Shown here in pieces: positions 11,486-21,300 of a stretch of DNA of 64,000 nucleotides (position 1 is the first letter of the stretch; the number at the start of each line of letters is the position of its first letter). The notes under the pieces are model-generated. The model was not told the origin of the DNA. It searched no databases and saw nothing but the letters and a program-made list of their open reading frames with translations. Source of the stretch: Spongilla lacustris (taxonomy: Eukaryota > Porifera > Demospongiae > Spongillida > Spongillidae); NCBI GenBank assembly GCA_949361645.1, contig OX442434.1, positions 4,528,788 through 4,592,787 of the forward strand. The letters are read 5' to 3'. The position numbers and the translations under genes were made by a program.

Positions 11486-11737
11486 AAAATTGGGGATGTA
11501 GGATTTGTAGACAACAATTGAGTAAAAAGTAAGGAAACAAGGAATTACGGATATTATGCATTCATTAAATTATAAATATTACATACCTACATTTAGCACA
11601 TAATTTCAGGCAGGTATATTTGCTAAATAATGTAGGTCTGTAATATTTATAATTTAATGAATGCATAATATCCGTAATTCCTTATTTCCTTACTTTTTAC
11701 TCAATTGCTGTCTACAAATCCTACATCCACAATTTTA
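11486..11737. mobile_element. Palindromic MITE (family P), full copy
   Basis: The element is a near-perfect inverted repeat with arms of roughly 100 bp that start AATTGGGGATGTAGGATTTG and contain GTAAGGAAACAAGGAATTAC. A non-palindromic centre of about 50-60 bp holds TTTAGCACATAATTTCAGGC. It has no coding capacity. Related copies lie at 13,878, 14,157, 19,557, 23,847, 28,058, 53,526 and 54,308. This copy spans the inner edge of the left duplication arm. Confidence 0.85.
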
Positions 11738-11739
11738 TT

Positions 11740-13722
11740 TTAATTAAATTTTTTTATCTTGTTACATTGATACGATGTTCTTCTTATCATAGCTGTGTGT
11801 GCATACCTTAAAGACCTAGCGTGCTCTTCTCCTTCCTCCTGCTCCCTCCCCCCCCCCCCACCCCCCACCCTGTATCTCTTCGTCCTGCCTCGGACCAAGC
11901 GCTCAACATAGATCAGTGCAAAGCAGTGGACAGGAGTCAATCCATCATCTACCACTCTGATTCATAAAGAAATCAGCGATGGCTGGAGCAATCCTTCACC
12001 AAAAGTAAGTCTGGGCACTTGGTGTCATTGTTATTACTACATTATCAGTGTAAAAAAATCAATTTGGTAGGATTATATGATTTCCAGAAATGTCTACATG
12101 ATTTTAGAGATTAGGGTGGTTGGACTAGCTCAATGGCTGGCCTTGGTGTCAACAGGGGAAGCCCCCAGCAATGTTTGAGGAGCTGAGAGACCCCTATAAT
12201 GATATCAAGTAGGTGTGCCCCCAGTCACCTCAGAAGACTTAAGGCCATACGTACACATCTCCCTCCCAGATGTGACCTGAAGGTGCACACACACACACAC
12301 ACGTACAGCACTGGCCTCTCATTGCCTAGGCATCAAGTTGCTCATGCAATCAGTCTTGAGTTATTATTTTTGAGACACAACTACTATATAATATATTGCT
12401 TGGATTTGCCTCACTGAGGCATGACCAGGTAATAGAGCATCCCCACAGCAGACATGTTAGGTCATTCCCCTGTGTGTGAGTGGTTTAAGTATGTGAGTAC
12501 ATTGTGTTTGAGGGTACGAGTGTGTATCTGAGTGTTTGTGTGTTCAAGTACATTGTGTTTGAGTGTGCATGTGTTTTTTTGAGGGTGCGTGTGTTTGTTT
12601 GAGAGTGCGTGTGTTTGTTTGAGGGTGTGTTTTAAGTGTGCGTTTGAGTGTATATATATGTGAGTGTATATATTGTGTTTGAGTTTGCGTATGTTTTTCA
12701 GTGTGCATACGTGTGATTAATTGTGCATGTCTGTATTGGGATTGTGAGTTGTGTACAGTGTATGTGTGTCAGGTGTGTGTTGGTATATGAGTGTACATAT
12801 GCATGTGTGCGTATGTGAATGAATGTGACTGTCTTCCTGCAGGCAATTCATGAATGCAATGCTGCTTGAGACTGGCATAAATATTCACCGTTAAATTATT
12901 CAGAAGAACACATTTGATGACTGGAACAACACTGTATTGCTTTTAAAAATATGTATTCATGTATACTGCACACTTTAATAATAGAATTTCCAATAATAGC
13001 GATGACGTTTCAGTATAATATGAATACTTTTGTCTGCACCTTTACCAATACAGTACCGGCTCGCACATCAGGAAATTAACACCTTCGCACATCAGGAAAA
13101 TTAAGTACTTCACCTGCTTTAAAGTAAGCTGTTGGTGTACACAGCACAGCCCCCAGTGCCGCCCTCGAATTACATTCACAGTTTATATAGGTGTTTTGTC
13201 AGAAATTGATCTCTAACCACCAACGCTGCACTAAAATTCAATTTTAGGTATCGTTTCGAAATCCGCCCCTTTTCTAAAATTTCATTTCTTTCTCTGAGCC
13301 CTGCCTACCTGTACTTCTTACCTTCACATTACATGTGTAATAAGAGCTTCAACCTTCCTTTCTTACCTTGGTGGGGGGAGGGACACAACCCCAAAGAAGG
13401 AAACTGTACACTGTTCCTTCAATCTTACCTGCACGTGTTCACTTTCTTGATGACACATCTGTGCATAGCTCCACATGTACAGGTACATGCATTTAACACA
13501 CCATTTTCTGCTGGGTAAGGATGAAAAGCACGACACAATAAAAAAAAACTCTGAGTTTAAGATATCCGAAGAATAAAGGTAGGCCTATCAATAAAATTAA
13601 AAAGAGGCCTATACTCAACGAGCAGGGGAAGGGCTGTCCGTCTTCGGCCGATTCAACGAGCGGGGTGGGGGGGAGGCGTACTGCGTGCAAAAAAAAAGTA
13701 TTTTGAACAAAAGGGGGGCTGC

Positions 13723-13761
<39 letters not shown>

Positions 13762-13877
13762 TCCCGCCTGTATCCGCCCCTGGGAATCTTAGCATTGCAA
13801 CGAATACACTAAGCCATATATTACTGAACACTCCTGCATGGCAGAGAAAAAAAAATTAGGGGAACAAGTAAATCAAA
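11740..13877. other. Spacer of the inverted duplication, no clear gene
   Basis: I see no intact gene. Contents: a C-rich patch with a C run (11,848-11,857), a weak ankyrin-like reading (VDDGLTPVHCFAL, minus strand, about 11,890-11,955), a TG-rich degenerate tract with repeated GTGTTTGAG words (about 12,470-12,830), and a 36-base C homopolymer (13,725-13,760). The homopolymer is followed by the CAG-type end GGGGCGGATACAGG read on the minus strand from 13,783, probably another hAT-like end. Confidence 0.5.
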
Positions 13878-14153
13878 AACTTCTCTATCGAGAAAGTGAT
13901 TGGTGGGATGTAGGATTGGTGGTGCAAAAAGCAGGAGACAAGGTACAGTGTGTTAAAGTGAGGTTTGGTAGGATCGATCCTACAACTTACAGTCCTGAAT
14001 TTGCAAATAAGAAGCCTATTTGCAAATGTAGGACTGTTGATAGTTGTAGGATCGATCCTACCAAACCTCACTTTAACACACTGTACCTTGTTTCCTTGCT
14101 TTTTGCACCACCAATCCTACATCCCACCAATCACTTTCTCGATAGAGAAGTTT
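13878..14153. mobile_element. Palindromic MITE related to family P
   Basis: The arms begin AACTTCTCTATCGAGAAAGT and continue through GGGATGTAGGATTGGTGGTG. They are near-perfect inverted copies of each other over more than 100 bp, meeting around 14,010-14,040. GGATCGATCCTAC occurs in both arms. It is non-coding and abuts the truncated MITE at the inner edge of the right duplication arm, so it probably marks the breakpoint. Confidence 0.85.
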
Positions 14154-14857
14154 ACTTGTAAATATTACAGATCTACATTATTTAGCAAATATACCTGCCT
14201 GAAATTATGTGCTAAATGTAGGTATGTAATATTTATAATTTAATGAATGCATAATATCCGTAATTCCTTGTTTCCTTACTTTTTACTCAATTGTTGTCTA
14301 CAAATCCTACATCCCCAATTTTATAAATTTTTATATCTCTTTTCACTCCATTATTTTCCCTGGTGGGTTCCGACATGTACTTAAACATTGCATGCATGAG
14401 AGCAAACAAAAAAGGAAATGCAACCTTGGAATACCACCTATTGCATCGCATACATTGTACATCACAGCAGCAGTATGTAGAATAAGACGGTTTGATCTGC
14501 TCACTTGCTATCATCATTAAATCACATCACAATCAAACAATTTCTTTTAAACAGTGAATGTCTCTGAACTGGCATGTGACTGGAAGGCGAGGGGATCCCT
14601 AAACAAAGTAGTAGCGGAGGAAAGGAGGCATTAGTAGTGAAGTAACAATATAATGTGAGATCAAACCATAAATGCCCTTCCCATGGCTCCAACCAAAAAT
14701 CCTAAGCATAGCACGCACATCCTTGGCCGCATGTCATACACAAGAATCTCCATCACAACTATCCTCCCATGATTAAAAGCCCTCATCTCTTGACTGAAGG
14801 TACTCATACGTTCTTCAAAGCCAGTAGCCAAAGCATCAGGATTAATCGTCATTAATG

Positions 14858-15285
14858 TCTATTGTGTACAATTGTATACCTGGGTGGACAGCAAAAAAAT
14901 TTATTGCTGTTCGGTCACAGAAGGGACCTAGTGGCATTTAACGGTACTGGTTTATAGTACAAGTCTTTTCAGGATTGGACCAAGATAAGCAAGGCTTAAA
15001 TCCTTTTGGTACATGTAGAACGAGCTGTGCTAGCGGACCTATCCATTATGCTCCGTGCGGATCGGCCGGAGCGTAATGGACAGGTCCGCTAGTACGGGTC
15101 ATTTTACGAGTACCAAAAGGATTTAAGCCTTGCTTATCTCGGCCCGATCCTGAAAAGACTTGTTCTGTAACCCAGTACCCTTAAATGCAGCAGGTCCCTT
15201 CCGTGACCGAACGGTAAAAACCTTTTTTGCTGTTCACCCGGGTGTCCAATTGTACCCCCTGGTATACATTCAGCAGGACAATAGA
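14858..15285. mobile_element. Foldback MITE with 8-bp target duplication
   Basis: The element starts TCTATTGTGTACAATTG and ends with its approximate complement ACAATAGA. The two halves are inverted copies over most of their length (CTGTTCGGTCAC, AGATAAGCAAGGCTTAAATC and others occur mirrored). CATTAATG flanks it at 14,850-14,857 and 15,286-15,293. The left arm lacks the element and has ATTTTAATGG at the matching position, so it inserted after the inverted duplication formed. It encodes nothing. Confidence 0.85.
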
Positions 15286-15478
15286 CATTAATGTCTGTCT
15301 TTGATGTGAGTATATATGATTAAAGCAATTGGCCATTCAAACCAAAGATGCTTACCAGGTTGCTTGCCATTTTCATATGTGGTATAGGCAAAAGGACCAC
15401 CACTGAGTACAGCACAGAATAGTTCTACCATCATGGCCAAACTGTATCCGTTGTATCCAGCTGTGTTGGGGCAAATAG

Positions 15479-15910
15479 GTGGAGAAGGAAGTGAAGGAGG
15501 GGGAAGAGACGTGGAAGAGGAGAGGGGAAGGGGGAATAGGAGAGGAGAGAGAAGAGGACAGGGGAGAGGTGAGAGGGAGAGGAGAGAGGAGGGGAAAGGA
15601 GAAGAGGAGGGAAGGGAAGAGAGGCGAGGGGAGAGGAGGGGGAGGGAGAAGTGAATGGGAATGGAGGAGGAGGGGAAGGAAGAAGGGAATGGGTAGATGA
15701 GAGGGAGGAAGAAAAGAAGGGAGAGAGGAGGGAAGGGAGAAGAAAAGGGGGAGAGGAGGGAAGGGGGAGAGTGAATGGAGAAGAGAAGGGGAAGAGAAGA
15801 GAGGAGGGGAAGGGAAAAGAGAATGGGGAAGGGAGGGGAAGTGAGAATAGGAAGGAAAGAGAGAAGAGAAGCAGAGAAGAGAAGATGAGACAGGAGGAAA
15901 GGGGGTGGGG
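15479..15910 (-). repeat. Polypurine tract (mirror of 10,341-10,767)
   Basis: About 430 bp are almost pure A/G on the plus strand, in irregular GGGGAAGG/GAGAGG units. It lies in an intron of the right Ldh_2-like copy. Indels distinguish it from the left tract. It has no coding meaning. Confidence 0.95.
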
Positions 15911-16318
15911 ATAGCTAGCACAGCTAGCACAACATCACACAGATAAGCAGTACACCCCTCATCATGCAACTATCCATGAGACATGGCACACACAAACATA
16001 CACATACCAGAGTGATCTACCCCTCATTCTGGTGGGATGGTGTTCCCTTTCCTCTTCTCCATCTCCACCTAATAACATTGGCCAACATTTGGCAGACACA
16101 CAGATTTGAATGAATACAACATACCTTCCTCAGAGCAGCATTGTTTGCGACCATGTCAAGAACAAAGCTGTCATGTACCGTGCAGAGCATTAAAGCATTA
16201 ATTATTCAAGCACATGGTACATATTGTGGGCGTTATTCGTTTCCTGCCAGTTGTGCTATCTACATGTAACTCGCAGGCGACTCGCAAGAACACCCACCCA
16301 CACCCACGCACACGCACG

Positions 16319-16463
<145 letters not shown>

Positions 16464-16959
16464 TATACCGGTTCCTTGCGCGTGAATAAATTTTGGTCAT
16501 ATTGCACCCAAATGGTACACTCCTACCTCGTAGGATTTCTTTTCCTGAAGCTGGTTTTGATTTGCCTGATATCAGATCATATTGATCTTGTTTGAAGGCT
16601 AAATCATTGTTGATCATAGTAAGCCTTCGCGCTCTCCTTCTTACTTTCCGGATCAAGCAAGTATTGGGTCTTCATGCTATCCTTCTTGCTTTCCGGATCG
16701 GCTTAGTAGCGCTTCTTGTTGCAAGTCTAGTCTAACCCATAATATTATTATCACTGCACAGCAGTCGGTACATGTACACGTGTTTCCTGTGCGAACATCA
16801 ACCACAAGCTTATGCTGGTACCCTTTATAAGGCTTCCAAAGCTGATAAAATCTGTTGTGGGCTATTGCTAACAAGACAAAGTTTGCTAAAGATCGAAATT
16901 GTGTTCAGTTTAACTCAAAATAGGAAAGTTATAACAAATTCGTTATCTCCTACAGTTCC

Positions 16960-17290
16960 TTTTCATAAGCGCTTCAATCGTGACAAAGATACAATGCAAT
17001 AAACCTCTTATCCGAGGGAATCTTATCTTATCAGATCCGGAATTAGATGAATCTTTTTTCAGACTCGAGTGTGGGAACGAGTGAGCGTTATCTCTGTTGT
17101 CTGAGCTTTCTAAGCGTCGGCAGCTTTACTAAGTTGTAAGTACTCGACGGCTGTATCCAAATACGTTCGCTAATTAATGTCCAACTGATTCTACGGCACA
17201 ATGGCAATAGTAGAATCGGGTATTTTGCTAATCGTATTCATCACACTTCAAATCCTACATACACCTACTAAACGTAGGTCCTGAGCCAGA
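16960..17290. repeat. Dispersed repeat upstream of the first SLC37-like gene
   Basis: A 37-bp stretch from 16,970 (it includes CAATCGTGACAAAGATACAA) recurs exactly and inverted at 51,096-51,132. TCTTATCAGATCCGGAA (about 17,025) and TATTTTGCTAAT..GTATTC (about 17,220) recur near 50,595 and 50,740, and partly near 27,540. It is probably an old MITE-like family, or a remnant of flanking DNA shared by the two SLC37-like genes. It is non-coding. Confidence 0.5.
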
Positions 17291-18227
17291 CCGGAACTAT
17301 TACCAATACCATTAACCACGTGAGCGAAGACATTTGACCAGTTATTGTCCCCCAACAAGGGGCGGTTTGCTTCCTCCCAAATCCCAATGCAGCGCTGACA
17401 GCGCTACTGTGGCCACACCCAGTTCTGATCTTCAATAATACATTAAAAGTTATGAATGTTTAGCGCTATAAATATGTCGATACTGGAAAGGACTGCGCGG
17501 CAGAAGTGGCTAAAGAAAAACCACAAAAGGAAGCTGTTGTAGCTGCGATAACAGGACTAGCACATCATTCCAGGTGTATAGTAGTTTCAGAGACTGAAAT
17601 ACTCTACTCTGGCATGTTAGTTAGCACAAGTGTTCACGTAACATAATTAACTCGTAATGTAATGTAACAGCAATGACTTTTACTTTTTTGAAACTAACCA
17701 GAACCGTTTGACTTTCGGTATGGCAATGTCTCCCCTCCGCAAAGCGCGAGGGTGTGGCTACGTCTGAAATACAATGTGAGTCTGGGTACGAGACTGATAT
17801 GCATGTAGATTATAATAATGTAAAGTCCAAAATTAGTTTGGTTTTTTTGGGCAAACAATTGAGCAAAGGCTAGCTTTTTTATAAATATAATGACATCACA
17901 CTGAAATTGACACTTGATAAGCATTTCAATGCCCAATTGGGCACATTTCTTTTATAGGAAGTGGTAAGGAGGAGGGAATTTAAGTCCGCTAAAGATCCGT
18001 TACTGCTTATGTGGTTGCGCCCTAGTAGCAACGGCGGGATTGCGGCATTGCCATAGATATTCGTAGTTCAACTATCAATGATTCATGTGGGTCTAGATAA
18101 TAGTTGTACATGTACATGTATTTCCCACGTGTGCATAATACAGAGATAATGTTATTCATATCAACAATCTCTATATGACCACATGTAGACACACCTCGTT
18201 GACATCTACACTATTACATGTGAAAGG
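17291..18227. other. Upstream region of the first SLC37-like gene
   Basis: I recognise no gene. The stretch is AT-rich with several ACATGTACATGT-type words (about 18,108-18,120). It probably contains distal promoter sequence of the gene starting at 18,315. Confidence 0.4.
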
Positions 18228-18275
18228 CACGTGTGTTTAACGAACACGTGCACAGTAGCTATATATATATATAAA
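18228..18275 (+). promoter_or_regulatory. Candidate core promoter: two CACGTG E-boxes and a TATA-like run
   Basis: CACGTG occurs at 18,228-18,233 and 18,245-18,250. A TATATATATATAAA-type sequence follows at about 18,260-18,274, some 40-55 bp before the ATG at 18,315. The second SLC37-like gene also has a CACGTG (50,092) and a TATATAAA (50,124) before its ATG. Transcription start sites cannot be seen from sequence, so this is inference from position and similarity. Confidence 0.45.
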
Positions 18276-18314
18276 CGAATATCTACAAAATATCACTATG
18301 ACCTGGTCACGGAG

Positions 18315-21300
18315 ATGGTAAAATATACCAAGCGAGAAGTCATCTTCAGCAAGCTACCATGGGGAGCATGGCTCTTAGAAAAGACAAATCTGTGCAGATT
18401 TAATCCCGCGTTAAGGTAAGTGCATGTTTGTGAATGAGTGCCATGCATTTTAGTTGTACCATGGTTTATACTAATATATGTATCCATGCAGTACTGTAGG
18501 TGCTTTTAAGCTGAACGAATTTTGCCAGTGATCATGATAAGTGATTTTCCTTATTGCTGGTATTACTCGGTTGGTACCAACAATTAACTAGTCTCATTTT
18601 CAAATCCTGCAATCTAATTGGTCGCGCCAATATATAGTCTGGTGTCGCGGGGACAATATAATTGATTGGTGACAACGTATGAATATACTTAGCACCTGCT
18701 ACTTCGCACGCCTACATGTGGTACTCATCGCGTTGGGCGTTATTGTCGCTATAGCCGTATTTAATTATAGAGCTCTCCACTTTAGCTCTTTGTTGCTATA
18801 GAACCAGAAGACAAAAGCGGCCAGTTCGATGTTTCGCATGTGTTGATATTGGACTCCAGTAGTTGTCGGGCTGCTTGGTACGAAATCCTTGCCCAAACCC
18901 CAAAATTTCCATCGTCGTGTCTAGTCTGGCGGGCCCTACCATCGCGTTTGGTCGACCAAAGTGAAATGCGGTAATAAGGTCCGCCCGACCACGTTGTATC
19001 TGTGCAAAAAGGAGGGTGGTCAGTAAACTACTCCAATTATACGTAATGTACGTCATATTATTTGTGAATACAACCAAACGTATGGGAGACTAAGCCTGAC
19101 CTTGGTGAGGGAGAACGCAAAGGCTATCCTGGCAAGATCCAGCTGGCCTGTTAGCTGAACGCTTATGTGTTATAATGTGTTAGTATGACGTTTTATTATT
19201 GTTGTAATTTCTGTAACTTTAAAATAACAATTTTTAAACATAAAAAATAAAATAAAATAAAAAACCCAAACGTAAAGCGTCCCACCAGTTGTAATAAACG
19301 GTAAAGTGTTCAGTATATTACTAGGAACACGCTGAAAGCGGACAGCACCCCTACCCCGCGCAATCATATTCCTTATCCTGCCCACCCCCCCCCCCGCCCC
19401 TTCCAGAACCCATGGCTTGGAGTGCGAGTGTTTCAATCTAGAAAAGTTGCAAAGATGACAGAACCGACTGTACTAGGTATCAATATTGTCAGTAATTGAA
19501 AAAAATGAATGCAACAATTACAAGATATTTAAAAAAATCTCTCGGCATGAGTATAACACAGTGGTGGTGTAGAAAGGAAGAGAACAGGGGATTGGAGATA
19601 TGATATTTCATTATTTTAAATGTAATGCATTTCTTTTAGAAATGTAGGAATGTTGTATTTGTCGTATCTCCAATCCCTGGTTCCATTTTTACACCTTTGT
19701 TGCTTTCAAACATTTTACACCTTCATTGCCTTCAAACTCAGATTTACTGCTATCATACTACTTGAGTGATTGTAGCCCCACTTGCAGTTTATGTAGATAT
19801 CTCTTAAGAATGGTTTCCAGTTGCATTGTAAAATACTAGCTTCTATGCAAACTACATACATGTAGCAGTGTGGATTATATACACATAGCAAAGTAACATT
19901 CACAGAGTATATGATTTTTTTTTTCAGCTACAAGATTTCCATACTTGTAATAACATTCATCACATATACGATATACCATATGGGCAGAAAGAGTTTTAGT
20001 ATTGTCGAGGTAAGGAAAATTTTGTGTAAATTCTTTCTTGTTTTAGTATTTTTATCTATTCACAGGTGGTTTTGTGTCCTCAATGCACAACTAACATTTC
20101 TGCGCAGAACTATTCAGGTCCACCTGAATGGGTACCCTTTGGTAGGTATATAATAATCTTTTTTAAAGGGATTAATGACACATTGTCTAAAATTAGCCAA
20201 AAAGACTATTCTTGGCTATGTGGACTATTCATGGCTATTCTCATATGCTATAGCACTATACTTCAGGTAACTTCAAATTTGTTTGCATCTAAAGCATTTC
20301 AAATTTCTTAATACATCATGCAATGTGTTGTTACATCGAAGCACTTTTAAGCGTTGTGTAAATATGTTGTACAGGAATGAATGTTTAATTTTTTTTTCCA
20401 ACTATTTTCTAGTGGTGTGATAGCTGATCGAGTCAATCTGAGGTACTACCTTGTCATCGGAATGCTTGGTGAGTCAGTATTAGCACTTTTGTACATAGCT
20501 CTATACCTTGAAACTCCTTCTGTCCATTTTAGGGGGTGTGCTCAACCTTACCCTGCTAGGAATTGCCTATTATGCCGAAATACATCATATTGCATATTTC
20601 ATTATAGTGCAGATCATTGGTGGAGTGACGCAGGTAGGAGGTGTTAAGTAAGATGAGTGAGGATAATTTTGAGTCTACTGACTGTTGCTCATTTCCTTAG
20701 TCCACTGGTTTACCTGCAATAATAGCCATCATTGGACACTGGTTTGGAAAGCAACGGTACATAGTTATTTTGTCATAACTGTGTGATTGCTGAGGTGCAT
20801 GTAGATTAGGGTTTGTGATGTTATGACTTTTACCTTCTTTCCTGCACAATGCCTTCTACAGTCGAGGCTTGCTCCTTGGTCTCTGGTATGCACACACACC
20901 ACTTGGAAACATCCTTGGAATATACATTCCATCAATCTGGGCAAACACTAGTATACCTGACCCTCCATGGGCATGGTGCTTCTTTGTGCCAGCCATCATT
21001 ACTTTTGTATGGGCTATAATCATCTTCCTGTTCGTGGTTGTTGGTATGTCAACCTTTTGGAATGTTATTATAGCTTCATGTAAGTAACCCTTCTTTGTAG
21101 ACCCTGTGCATGTGGGACTTGATCCCCCAGTCCATCACTGGGTATGTGCACTGTTTGCCATGAAGAGTTGTATTTGACATTTGCATCACAGGAAGAGGAA
21201 GTTCAAGTTGAGGAGATCAAATCAATCAAATCAATAGATGGCAGCCCAAAGCCATTTAGTGGCCCACAAGAAACTGAGTTAAGCAGCTCAAAAGAAATGG

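Larger units (their letters stand above)
14547..16167 (-). pseudogene. Ldh_2-family dehydrogenase C-terminal exons, right copy (interrupted)
   Basis: On the minus strand, exon 16,167-16,125 encodes FVLDMVANNAALRK. A block ending at 16,021 carries LLGGDGEEE and joins in phase to exon 15,460-15,356 (AGYNGYSLAMMVELFCAVLS), which ends GKQPG and continues in phase to DILMAINPDAL. The last exon, 14,598-14,547, ends SHASSETFTV and stop. The frame is better preserved than in the left copy, but a 428-bp foldback element sits at the start of the INPDAL exon, and the AG before the GGD block reads AA. It is probably also inactive. Ldh_2 enzymes oxidise malate, lactate or related 2-hydroxyacids with NAD(P). 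Confidence 0.7.
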
